Shown here: piece after piece, positions 1 to 7,392 of the stretch | How positions within the stretch are numbered: the stretch's first letter is position 1 | How the letters are laid out: every line of letters starts with the position of its first letter | From: Planctomycetota bacterium | Lineage (GTDB): Bacteria > Planctomycetota > JAMOSO01 | Direction: 5' to 3' | Assembly (NCBI GenBank): GCA_027063065.1 | Contig: JAMOSO010000035.1 | Location: 1 to 42,047 of the forward strand | Length of the DNA stretch: 42,047 nucleotides | Made by a program: the position numbers and the translations under genes | The notes under the pieces: generated by a model | What the model was told of the DNA's origin: nothing | Databases searched by the model: none | What the model saw: only the letters and a program-made list of their open reading frames with translations

Positions 1-323
1 AAGCTGAATATTATCCATTAGAAGGTCTGTCGCAAATAGTAGAGATACTTGATATGGTTAAAGCTATTAATGGAAAAGAGGTAGATATTGAGGGTATATT
101 AGTAACTATGTTTGATGCTTCTGAGGAATTAGCCCACGAAGTGTTAACAGAGGTTGAAGAAAGTTTTGGTGAAAAAGTTTTTAATGCTGTTGTGCCAAGA
201 GACGGCGCTTTGGCCGAGGCGCCAAGTTTTGGTTTGCCGATATTTGAATATGCCCCATCTAGTTTAGGGTCAATTAGCTATATGTTATTAACTAAAGAAA
301 TTATCTCTAGGAGTCTTATATAA
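1..323 (+). CDS. parA: Chromosome-partitioning ATPase ParA/Soj, C-terminal part (5' end outside window)
   Basis: The reading frame is open from base 3 to the TAA at 321-323, giving the last 106 residues. These match the C-terminal third of ParA/Soj: an EYYPLEGLSQ stretch, an IEGILVTMFD strand, then VVPRD and LAEAPSFGLPI, the segment after the last nucleotide-contacting loops. The Walker A region lies outside the window. ParA is a deviant-Walker ATPase that binds DNA non-specifically and is driven by ParB-parS complexes to segregate chromosome origins. The stop overlaps the parB start by one base (TAATG), so the two are translationally coupled in the usual parAB operon. An internal ATG at 54 is not the start, since homologous sequence continues upstream of it. 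Confidence 0.93.
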   Translation, partial: AEYYPLEGLSQIVEILDMVKAINGKEVDIEGILVTMFDASEELAHEVLTEVEESFGEKVFNAVVPRDGALAEAPSFGLPIFEYAPSSLGSISYMLLTKEIISRSLI

Positions 324-1258
324 TGGAAAAAAACAAGTTAGGAAAAAGTTTAAAATATTTGTTAAAGAAAGATAATCAGGCAGTCAGTCCTGTAGTTAAA
401 GAAAACGTTGATGCTGGTAATGTGTTAGTGGATTCAGATATGTCTAAGGCTGGTGTTTTAAAAGATATTTCTGTTGATTTGATGTTTCCTAATACTTATC
501 AGCCTAGAAAGATTTTTAAAGATGATGAGTTAGAATCTTTATCAAGTTCTATAAAAGAACAGGGTGTTTTAGAGCCTATCTTAGTGCGTCCTATTGAAGA
601 TCGTTTTGAAATTATCGCTGGAGAACGTAGGTGGAGAGCGGCCAAGCGTGCTGGTTTAAGTAAGGTTCCTGTAATTGAAAAACCGTATGATGATCAAAAA
701 ATGCTTGAGGTTGCAATTATTGAAAATTTGCATAGGGAAGATTTAAACCCAATAGAAAAGGCTACGGCGTATCGCCAGTTAATAGATACTTTTAAGTTAA
801 CGCAGGATGAGGCAGGTGTTAAATTGGGGATTAACCGCTCTACATTGACTAATTTTTTACGGCTTTTAAATTTGCCAGAGCAGGTTAAGTCTTTTGTTTC
901 ACGTGAAACATTGTCTATGGGACATGCTAGATGTTTATTATCTTTGAGCAATAGTGATGAAATATGTGAGGTTGCACATAAGGTTATAGCTAAAGATATG
1001 TCGGTAAGAGATACTGAAAAGTTAGTGCATTATCTTTCTCATGGAGGCGAGCAAAGTAATACACGAGGAGTGTCAAACTCTGAGAAATCGGCTAATGTTA
1101 TTGATATAGAGGATAAATTACAGCGTTCTTTAGGCACTAAAGTTAGCATTAAAGAAACTAAGTCCAAGGGAAAAGGCAAAGGGAAGGGTAAAATTATAAT
1201 TGATTTTTATTCTAATGATGATTTTCAACGTTTGTTAAATAAATTACAAAATGACTAA
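323..1258 (+). CDS. parB: Chromosome-partitioning protein ParB/Spo0J (CTPase clamp)
   Basis: A 311-residue ParB. Residues 48-140 are the ParB CTPase domain with both nucleotide boxes visible: GERRWRAAK at 100-108 and ENLHRED at 134-140. Residues 155-205 hold the helix-turn-helix that reads parS (LTQDEAGVKLGI, then NRSTLTNFL). After a linker comes a Lys/Gly repeat (KGKGKGKGK, about 282-290) and a C-terminal dimerisation segment. The protein loads at parS, slides on DNA as a CTP-dependent clamp, and stimulates ParA and SMC loading. An AGGAG at 309-313 lies 9 bases before the ATG, inside the end of parA. A perfect parS lies inside this gene at 895-910. The gene ends at the hairpin terminator shared with convergent dnaK. 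Confidence 0.95.
   Translation: MEKNKLGKSLKYLLKKDNQAVSPVVKENVDAGNVLVDSDMSKAGVLKDISVDLMFPNTYQPRKIFKDDELESLSSSIKEQGVLEPILVRPIEDRFEIIAGERRWRAAKRAGLSKVPVIEKPYDDQKMLEVAIIENLHREDLNPIEKATAYRQLIDTFKLTQDEAGVKLGINRSTLTNFLRLLNLPEQVKSFVSRETLSMGHARCLLSLSNSDEICEVAHKVIAKDMSVRDTEKLVHYLSHGGEQSNTRGVSNSEKSANVIDIEDKLQRSLGTKVSIKETKSKGKGKGKGKIIIDFYSNDDFQRLLNKLQND
895..910. promoter_or_regulatory. parS: parS centromere site inside parB
   Basis: TGTTTCACGTGAAACA is a complete 16-bp palindrome identical to the widely conserved bacterial parS consensus. It encodes ParB residues about 191-196, just after the helix-turn-helix. It is the only full match I find in the window. A parS inside the parB/spo0J gene is also known in Bacillus subtilis. 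It implies that this locus is bound by its own product and lies in the origin-proximal domain. Confidence 0.93.
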
Positions 1259-1277
1259 AATATAAATGTGGTCAAAT

Positions 1278-1311
1278 AAAAAAAGCCCATCTAAATAAGA
1301 TGGGCTTTTTT
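1278..1311. terminator. Bidirectional intrinsic terminator between parB and dnaK
   Basis: GCCCATCT (1285-1292) pairs perfectly with AGATGGGC (1298-1305) around a 5-base AAATA loop. The stem is flanked by an A-run on the left and a T-run on the right (1306-1311), so it can extend by A-T pairs and gives a U-tract in either direction. It serves convergent parB (+) and dnaK (-). Confidence 0.92.
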
Positions 1312-1330
1312 ATTGTGTAGTTAAAGAAAA

Positions 1331-3277
1331 TTATTTTTTATCTTTGTCGTCCACTACTTCAAAATCTGCATCTACGATATCATCGTCAGCATTTTTATCG
1401 CAATTATCTGTTGAACATGAACCATCACTACATCCGCCACCAGCATTGGCTGCGTCTTGAGCTTTGGCTTGTTCTTCATACATTTTTTGTGCTATTGGCG
1501 CAAACACAGTATTTAATTCTTCAACAGCTTTGTCTAATTCTTCTTTGACTGTAGCAGTTTCTTTTGTTTTCTTTAGTTTATCAAGAGCCTCTTCAACTTT
1601 CTTTTTGTCATCGGCACCGATTTGCTCTGCTTGATCTTTTAGAGCTTTTTCGGTTTGAAAGATTAATTGTTCTGCTGAATTTTGAGCAGTGATAAATTCA
1701 AACTTTTTAGCATCTTCTGCTTCATTGGCTGCTGCATCATTAACCATACGGTTAATTTCTTCTTCAGATAGACCAGAAGAAGATTCAATTTTAATCTTTT
1801 GTTCTTTACCTGTTCCTTTGTCTTTGGCGCTAACATGCAAAATACCATTGGCATCTAAATCAAATGTTACTTCAATTTGAGGTGTGCCACGAGGAGCTGG
1901 TGGTATATCTGTTAATTGAAAACGACCTAAAGTACGATTGTCAGCGGCCATTTTTCTTTCGCCTTGTAGAACGTGTATATCAACTGAAGGCTGATTATCT
2001 GCCGCAGTTGAAAACACTTCTGATTTTTTAGAAGGAATAGTGGTATTCTTTTCAATTAACGGTGTCATAACAGCACCCATAGTTTCAATACCTAATGTTA
2101 AAGGTGTTACGTCTAATAATAAAACGTCATTAACATCACCAGAAAGTACACCAGCTTGAATAGCTGCGCCAAGGGCTACAACTTCATCTGGGTTAACACC
2201 TTTATGAGGTGCTTTGCCAAAGATTTGTTCAACCATTTCTTGTACAGCAAGGATACGGCTAGAACCACCAACTAAAATAACTTCATTAATATCACTGCCA
2301 GAAAGTCCAGCATCTGTTAAAGCTGTTTCACATGGTATGCGTGTACGTGCAACTAAATCGCTAGTTAATTCGTTAAATTGTGCACGACTTAAAGTTGTTT
2401 GAAAATGTTTTGGACCAGATGCATCAGCTGTAATAAATGGTAGGTTGATACTTGCGGATGTAGTGCTTGAAAGTTCGCACTTGGCTTTTTCGGCAGCTTC
2501 CTTTAAGCGTTGTAAACTCATTGGATCATTGCGTAAATCAATGCTGTTTTCTTTTTTAAACGTGTCTGCCATCCAGTTTACAATAATTTCGTCAAAGTCA
2601 TCACCGCCTAAATGAGTATCGCCATTTGTAGCTAAAACTTCAAATGATTTATCACCATCTACATCGCTTACTTCTAAAATTGAGATATCAAATGTACCAC
2701 CACCCAAATCAAAAACAGCGATTTTTTCGTCTTTGCCAGCGCCTGTACCATAGGCTAGAGCGGCTGCAGTTGGTTCGTTGACAATACGTTTAACATCGAG
2801 TCCTGCAATGCGTCCGGCATCTTTGGTAGCTTGACGTTGAGAATCATTAAAGTATGCAGGTACAGTAATAACAGCTTCCGTTACATCTGTGCCTAAATAG
2901 TCTTCTGCTGCTTTTTTTAGGTTTTGTAAAACCATAGCTGATAACTCTGGAGGAGTCATTTCTTTGTCATCAATTTTAACTTTAACGGGTTCATTGCTTG
3001 AGCCTGTTAATGGATAAGATACAATTTTTTCTTCACTAGCTACTTCTGAGTGATTACGCCCCATAAAACGTTTAATAGAATAAATCGTTTTTTCAGGATT
3101 AGTTACGGCTTGACGTTTAGCTGTGTTACCAACTAATTTTCCGTCTGGTGTAAAAGCAATCATTGAAGGTGTTGTACGGTTTCCATCGTTGTTAGGTATA
3201 ACAACGGCATCGTTGCCTTCCATAACTGCTACAACTGAATTTGTAGTACCTAAGTCAATTCCTATAATTTTTCCCAT
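1331..3277 (-). CDS. dnaK: Molecular chaperone DnaK (Hsp70) with unusual Cys-containing tail
   Basis: A 648-residue Hsp70, normal length. The N-terminal nucleotide-binding domain (1 to about 385) opens with [14 protein letters not shown] and holds the [15 protein letters not shown] phosphate loop. The hydrophobic linker [10 protein letters not shown] joins it to the beta-sandwich substrate domain, followed by a helical lid. The tail ends in an acidic [12 protein letters not shown] segment, as in other DnaKs. Just before it is a Gly/Cys-rich insert with three cysteines at exact 5-residue steps (C-x4-C-x4-C, codons at 1430, 1415 and 1400), absent from E. coli DnaK. On the minus strand an AGGAG lies 7 bases before the ATG. 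The gene stands alone: grpE, dnaJ and hrcA are not adjacent, and I see no CIRCE operator upstream. Confidence 0.97.
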   Translation of the reverse strand: MGKIIGIDLGTTNSVVAVMEGNDAVVIPNNDGNRTTPSMIAFTPDGKLVGNTAKRQAVTNPEKTIYSIKRFMGRNHSEVASEEKIVSYPLTGSSNEPVKVKIDDKEMTPPELSAMVLQNLKKAAEDYLGTDVTEAVITVPAYFNDSQRQATKDAGRIAGLDVKRIVNEPTAAALAYGTGAGKDEKIAVFDLGGGTFDISILEVSDVDGDKSFEVLATNGDTHLGGDDFDEIIVNWMADTFKKENSIDLRNDPMSLQRLKEAAEKAKCELSSTTSASINLPFITADASGPKHFQTTLSRAQFNELTSDLVARTRIPCETALTDAGLSGSDINEVILVGGSSRILAVQEMVEQIFGKAPHKGVNPDEVVALGAAIQAGVLSGDVNDVLLLDVTPLTLGIETMGAVMTPLIEKNTTIPSKKSEVFSTAADNQPSVDIHVLQGERKMAADNRTLGRFQLTDIPPAPRGTPQIEVTFDLDANGILHVSAKDKGTGKEQKIKIESSSGLSEEEINRMVNDAAANEAEDAKKFEFITAQNSAEQLIFQTEKALKDQAEQIGADDKKKVEEALDKLKKTKETATVKEELDKAVEELNTVFAPIAQKMYEEQAKAQDAANAGGGCSDGSCSTDNCDKNADDDIVDADFEVVDDKDKK

Positions 3278-3578
3278 TTTTTTTCTCCTAAATGAGTAAT
3301 AAATAAATTTTAATCACTTATAGCAAAGCTTGTGCCTAAAACAGACTATTTAACGTAAGATGTTTCTGTATAATGGTTTAGCTCTGTTTGTTTTTTAAAA
3401 AAATAATTGTTTATAGTCATTTTGACACATAAACTATAAAATTGACCCTGACAATTTTACCTTTGTTTTAACTTTTAAGTATTTATTTGTAATAATTTGT
3501 TTTATGCTGTAAAAACCTATTTGTTATTATATATAAAAGGTTAAAATAAAATTTTAAATTAATTAATTGGATAATATT
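3278..3578. other. AT-rich divergent intergenic region between dnaK and arsC
   Basis: About 300 bases with no gene. It must hold the promoter of dnaK (-) and of the arsC-led operon (+). I see no consensus -35/-10 pair on either strand. TTGACA at 3422 and TATAAT at 3369 exist on the plus strand but are not paired at a workable distance. An 8-bp inverted repeat at 3410-3440 is the clearest structure. No heat-shock sigma32-type promoter, CIRCE element, tRNA or DnaA-box cluster is visible. Confidence 0.6.
3410..3440. repeat. Inverted repeat (operator-like) upstream of dnaK
   Basis: TTTATAGT (3410-3417) and ACTATAAA (3433-3440) are perfect 8-bp inverted arms separated by 15 bp, about 24 bp centre to centre. 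The spacer contains TTGACA. The spacing differs from CIRCE (9-N9-9). It could bind a dimeric regulator of dnaK or of the divergent operon. This is inference from symmetry alone. Confidence 0.45.
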
Positions 3579-4016
3579 ATGAAGATGCAACGCAAAAAAG
3601 AGGTGTTATTTTTATGTACTGGTAATTCTTGTCGTTCACAAATGGCAGAGGGCTTGGCTAGGCATTTGAAAAGCGATCACATTATTGCATATTCTGCCGG
3701 TATTGAAACTCATGGTTTAAACCAGTCAGCTGTTTTAGTTATGCGTGAGATAGGTATTGATATCTTATCGCAAAAAAGTCAGCATTTGGATGAATTTGCC
3801 AATCATAAGTTTGATTACGTTATTACTGTATGTGATCGTGCAGCTCAAAGTTGCCCAATATTTAATCAAAATGTGCAAGTGATAGCTCGTCCTTTTGACG
3901 ATCCACCTCTATTGGCTAAAGACGAAAAAGACCCAGAGAAGGCTTTAGATTGTTATCGTAGGGTTAGAGATGAAATTTTAGAATATATCCAAACTTTGCC
4001 AGAGTCTTTAGGATAA
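3579..4016 (+). CDS. arsC: Arsenate reductase, thioredoxin-coupled LMW-phosphatase type
   Basis: A 145-residue protein of the low-molecular-weight tyrosine phosphatase fold. The P-loop is CTGNSCRS, with Cys13 as nucleophile and Arg19. Cys85 and Cys92 complete the disulfide relay of thioredoxin-coupled arsenate reductases. The spacings Cys13-85 (72) and 85-92 (7) are the same as Cys10/82/89 of Staphylococcus pI258 ArsC, and an FDDP motif follows. It should reduce arsenate to arsenite in the cytoplasm. A protein-phosphatase role is less likely but worth noting, because a Ser/Thr kinase gene starts 9 bases downstream. The frame extends upstream to a TTG at 3567; I chose the ATG at 3579 (another ATG at 3585). 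There is no clear Shine-Dalgarno sequence. No arsenite pump or ArsR is nearby. Confidence 0.85.
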   Translation: MKMQRKKEVLFLCTGNSCRSQMAEGLARHLKSDHIIAYSAGIETHGLNQSAVLVMREIGIDILSQKSQHLDEFANHKFDYVITVCDRAAQSCPIFNQNVQVIARPFDDPPLLAKDEKDPEKALDCYRRVRDEILEYIQTLPESLG

Positions 4017-4025
4017 AAGTATTTA

Positions 4026-5297
4026 ATGCTTAAAGTTGGGGATATCATAGGCGGTTATAAAATAGAAGCCAAGCTCGGCGAAGGTGGTATGGGGGTTGTC
4101 TTTTTGGCCGAGCAAGTATCTCTTCAACGCAAGGTTGCGTTAAAATTATTGCCACCTAAATTGGCTGATGATGAAGTTTATGTACAAAAATTTCAACGAG
4201 AGGCAAAATCGGCGGCAAAAATATCGCATCAAAATATAGTACAAGTGCACGATGTTGGCTCGGATAATGGTATCCATTATTTAGCCATGGAATATGTCGA
4301 TGGTGAAAGCCTTAAAGATATGTTAGAAACTTTAGGAAAAATATCTTGGCAGGGTACAGTTGATATTTTAAAACAGAGTTTGGCAGGCATTGGTCGCGCT
4401 CATGAGGCTAATATTATACACAGAGATATAAAACCAGATAATATTATGATTACTAGTCAGGCAGAAATTAAAGTTGCCGATTTTGGTTTGGCAAGGGCGG
4501 CTACAGAAGAGTCTAGTTTAACTATGGAAGGGCTTGTGGTTGGCACTCCTTACTATATGAGCCCCGAACAAATCGAAAGCCAAATATTAACTGGGCAAAC
4601 AGATATATATAGTTTAGGTATAACGATATGGCATTGTTTGATGGGGTATCCACCTTTTAAGGGTGATACTCCTATGAAGACTGCCTTGTTGCATTTAAAT
4701 AAAGATTTGCCAAATTTGCGCAAAGAGTTGCCTGATGTGCCAGATAAGTATATTGCAATTATCGAAAAAATGTGTCAAAAAGAACCTAAACATCGTTATC
4801 ATCAAGCTAAAGATGTTTTAGGTGCTATTGCCGATTTTGAAAAAGATTTATTTGGTAACAGTATAAAAAAAACTAGCCGTAAAGCGCATCGCTCAGTTTC
4901 ACAAGAATCTGTCGCGTCAGACTTAGATGAAGATTTGTTTAAAGATTTGAATATTGGGGTAAAAAAACGACATATTGTGCTTATTTTAATAGCGGCAATA
5001 GCCAGTTTTGTATTGATTTTATGGTTTTTTGTGCCAGATCAGTCTAAAGATGATTTACAATTTAAAATAGATTTAATCTTAACAGATATTAAGCAAGAGT
5101 TTAAAAATCCCAAAATTGATGAAGTAAGTAAGGCCTTACGTAGAGGTTATATTTTGGATGCGGAGAAATCAGAGGCAGAGGGCTTTATTGATCAGGCGAT
5201 TTATTTATTACAAAAAGCTAATGCAATAGATGAAACATCTTCTGTTAAGCAAAAAATACGTCAATTGCAAAAACGTAAGCGGGTGATTAATAAATGA
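4026..5297 (+). CDS. Transmembrane Ser/Thr protein kinase (PknB/Hanks type)
   Basis: A 423-residue kinase. The kinase domain (about 11-275) shows the glycine loop GEGGMG (18-23), Lys40 in VALKLL, the catalytic loop HRDIKPDN (132-139, Asp134), DFG (152-154) and GTPYYMSPEQ as the activation/APE segment. All catalytic residues are present, so it should be active. A cytoplasmic linker runs to a single membrane helix at about 317-336. The final 85 residues, presumably periplasmic, include a helical TPR-like piece (AIYLLQKANAIDE), not PASTA repeats, so the ligand is not the usual muropeptide. The stop overlaps the next start by 4 bases (ATGA), indicating coupling. Substrates are unknown; the three coupled downstream products are the best candidates. 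Confidence 0.93.
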   Translation: MLKVGDIIGGYKIEAKLGEGGMGVVFLAEQVSLQRKVALKLLPPKLADDEVYVQKFQREAKSAAKISHQNIVQVHDVGSDNGIHYLAMEYVDGESLKDMLETLGKISWQGTVDILKQSLAGIGRAHEANIIHRDIKPDNIMITSQAEIKVADFGLARAATEESSLTMEGLVVGTPYYMSPEQIESQILTGQTDIYSLGITIWHCLMGYPPFKGDTPMKTALLHLNKDLPNLRKELPDVPDKYIAIIEKMCQKEPKHRYHQAKDVLGAIADFEKDLFGNSIKKTSRKAHRSVSQESVASDLDEDLFKDLNIGVKKRHIVLILIAAIASFVLILWFFVPDQSKDDLQFKIDLILTDIKQEFKNPKIDEVSKALRRGYILDAEKSEAEGFIDQAIYLLQKANAIDETSSVKQKIRQLQKRKRVINK

Positions 5298-6517
5298 AAC
5301 AGTGGTTTAAATTAACAATTGCTATTATTAGTATTATAAATATAGCAGTTATGCTTTTTTTATGTATTTATAATTACGATTCTAATAATAAATATAACGA
5401 GCGTATAATTGATAATCAGTTAGATGTTTTATTAGAACTTGCTAAGACAAATTATAATAACAATAATCAAATTGTGGATTACCAAAATAGTGTAGCTTTA
5501 AAAACCATGGCTATATTGGCGCGGGCATCAACAGTTAGTTTATTAAATAGGGTTGATTATATTAAAAAAGATATTTTTGCATCGATAGCAAAACTTAAAT
5601 CAGCAAGTATTTCAGAGCCTGGCCCAGACGGAATTGCTGAAAAAAAAATATGTACACAGCCTGATACGGGTGCGTTTGCTCAACAGGTTAGAGGTAAAAT
5701 TTTGCAACAATTTAATCAAATCGCCATTGCCTCGTTTAGTGCGTTAAATGATGAAAACATAGAGGTGCAAATATATGATGGCTCTAAAATAATTTACCAA
5801 AGTAAATATAGGTTATTAAATGATGTAACGGCATTAAAGTATAGCCATGAGATATTACTTCCCGTTGGTGGTTCTACTGTGGCACTTGAGCTAAAAATGA
5901 GTACACCTAAAAAAACTGTGGAGTTTTTAAAATCAAGCGATTCTTATTTCAGTTCTTGGTTACATGATGGTGGTGTAGTTTATGGCGTTTATTGGATTGG
6001 TTTTGATAGAGGCTTAAAGTCGTTATGGTATAATCAACCAGCTGATGAGCTTTTGGAGCAGATTCAAATGTATCTTGTGCCGTGGCCAGACGAATATCAA
6101 AGTAGAAAAATAAAATTAAAAGATAAAACCATATTAACTTGGATTAAACCTATAAAATATAAAGGTAAAAAGGCAGTGGCAGTGGCTTTATATGCTAATC
6201 CAGCTAGTAAATCAGTTTATTTTATTGGTATTTTATTAATAAATATCGCAGTTTTGATAGGGTTAGCGGTTTTGTCTCCACCTAAACCATTAATAATTAA
6301 TGGTGAATTGCGTAAACGCAGAAGCCAAAATCATAATACTAATTTATCAACACTACGTAGTGATCCTCCTCCGCCAAATCCAATGTTAGTGTCAAAAAAG
6401 CGTAGTCGCAATACGGAAATAGTTCGCAACGAACTTGATTCTATAGGTGTTCCAGATATTATGCATGGAGCTAAAAGTGAAGTTTTAAAGTCTCTTTTAA
6501 AAAAGATGCGTGAATAA
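5294..6517 (+). CDS. Two-TM membrane protein of unknown function, kinase-linked
   Basis: I do not recognise the family. The 407 residues contain an N-terminal membrane helix (about 5-27), a large domain of about 280 residues that is probably periplasmic, a second helix at about 307-328 and a basic cytoplasmic tail of about 80 residues. This layout (TM, extracellular domain, TM, short tail) is that of a sensor input half without an output domain. The soluble region has Trp/Tyr-rich stretches (SWLHDGG, VYGVYWIGF, LVPWPDEYQ) that could form a Cache-like or ligand-binding fold, but I cannot confirm that. It overlaps the kinase gene by 4 bases and the ATPase gene by 1 base, so the three are made together. 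The tail (RKRRSQ..., KKRSRN) could be a kinase substrate. Confidence 0.75.
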   Translation: MKQWFKLTIAIISIINIAVMLFLCIYNYDSNNKYNERIIDNQLDVLLELAKTNYNNNNQIVDYQNSVALKTMAILARASTVSLLNRVDYIKKDIFASIAKLKSASISEPGPDGIAEKKICTQPDTGAFAQQVRGKILQQFNQIAIASFSALNDENIEVQIYDGSKIIYQSKYRLLNDVTALKYSHEILLPVGGSTVALELKMSTPKKTVEFLKSSDSYFSSWLHDGGVVYGVYWIGFDRGLKSLWYNQPADELLEQIQMYLVPWPDEYQSRKIKLKDKTILTWIKPIKYKGKKAVAVALYANPASKSVYFIGILLINIAVLIGLAVLSPPKPLIINGELRKRRSQNHNTNLSTLRSDPPPPNPMLVSKKRSRNTEIVRNELDSIGVPDIMHGAKSEVLKSLLKKMRE

Positions 6518-7392
6518 TGTATAAAAAACATTGGAATTTAAAATATAAACCTTTTATTAATACTCCAGATCCTCGCTATTTGTATTTTAGTTCTAATCAT
6601 GAAGAAGCATTAATACGTTTGTTTTATGTGGCTAATGAGCAAAATGGGGCTTTATTGTTAACAGGTGGAGTGGGGTGTGGTAAAACATTAATTAGTAGGG
6701 TTTTTATTAATGAACTTAACCCTAAACGTTTTGATGTGGCATTAATTACGCATCCAAATTTATCTGCTGCAGAATTTATTAAAGAAATTTTATATCAATT
6801 AGGTATAGAAACAGACCTAACAGCTAAGGTTGATTTAATACACTTATTAAATGAAAAAATATTTGAGGCTTCTAGGCAGGGACGCCATACAATAATTATT
6901 ATAGATGAAGCACAATTGATTTGTGATCCATTAACAATGGAGGAAATACGTTTATTGTTAAATTTTCAGCAAAATGATTGTTTTTATATAACTTTAATTT
7001 TAATGGGGCAACCAGAGTTGGCAAAACATGTAGCTCAAATACCTCAATTGGTGCAACGTTTAGGGATTAAGTTTCATATTGGTCCGTTAGATGAAGGTGC
7101 TACAAAAGAATATATTGAACATCGAATGGCATTGGCAGGTAATAAAGAAGCTGTGTTTTCTGTCGATGCTTGTAAATTGATTTATCAAGCTAGTGCTGGT
7201 ATTCCACGTCAGATTAATACTATATGTGATATGGCATTATTAGTTGGTTTTGGGCAAAAGTTTTTATCTATTTCTGCCGATATTATTCAACAGGTGATTC
7301 ATGATGTGAATCAATACAACAATATGACAACTTCTGAGAATAAAACTGATGATAAATTTTCGCAATATAAAAATAGAAGAGGAACATCCTGA
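6517..7392 (+). CDS. ExeA/GspA-like AAA ATPase
   Basis: A 291-residue P-loop ATPase. It opens with the ExeA-type N-terminus (WNLKYKPF, then TPDPRYLYFS) and carries Walker A GGVGCGKT (50-57), Walker B IIIIDEAQ (Asp130-Glu131) and a C-terminal winged-helix-like lid with GIPRQINTICD. Aeromonas ExeA, of which this is the AAA half, works with ExeB to fit the type II secretin through peptidoglycan. ExeA itself continues into a membrane helix and a peptidoglycan-binding domain; both are absent here, so this is a soluble, ATPase-only version. No secretin or gsp genes are near. It overlaps the upstream membrane-protein gene by 1 base and the downstream acidic-protein gene by 44 bases, suggesting that its membrane partner is encoded by a neighbour. 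Confidence 0.88.
   Translation: MYKKHWNLKYKPFINTPDPRYLYFSSNHEEALIRLFYVANEQNGALLLTGGVGCGKTLISRVFINELNPKRFDVALITHPNLSAAEFIKEILYQLGIETDLTAKVDLIHLLNEKIFEASRQGRHTIIIIDEAQLICDPLTMEEIRLLLNFQQNDCFYITLILMGQPELAKHVAQIPQLVQRLGIKFHIGPLDEGATKEYIEHRMALAGNKEAVFSVDACKLIYQASAGIPRQINTICDMALLVGFGQKFLSISADIIQQVIHDVNQYNNMTTSENKTDDKFSQYKNRRGTS

Noticed and set aside
3278-3578. Replication origin next to parAB
   Set aside because: No cluster of DnaA boxes (TTATCCACA-like) and no dnaA, rpmH or gidA neighbour; AT-richness alone is not evidence.
6517-7392. Type II secretion or MoxR/defence ATPase system
   Set aside because: The N-terminus is clearly ExeA-like, but no secretin, gsp or nuclease genes are nearby, so no secretion or defence role is claimed.
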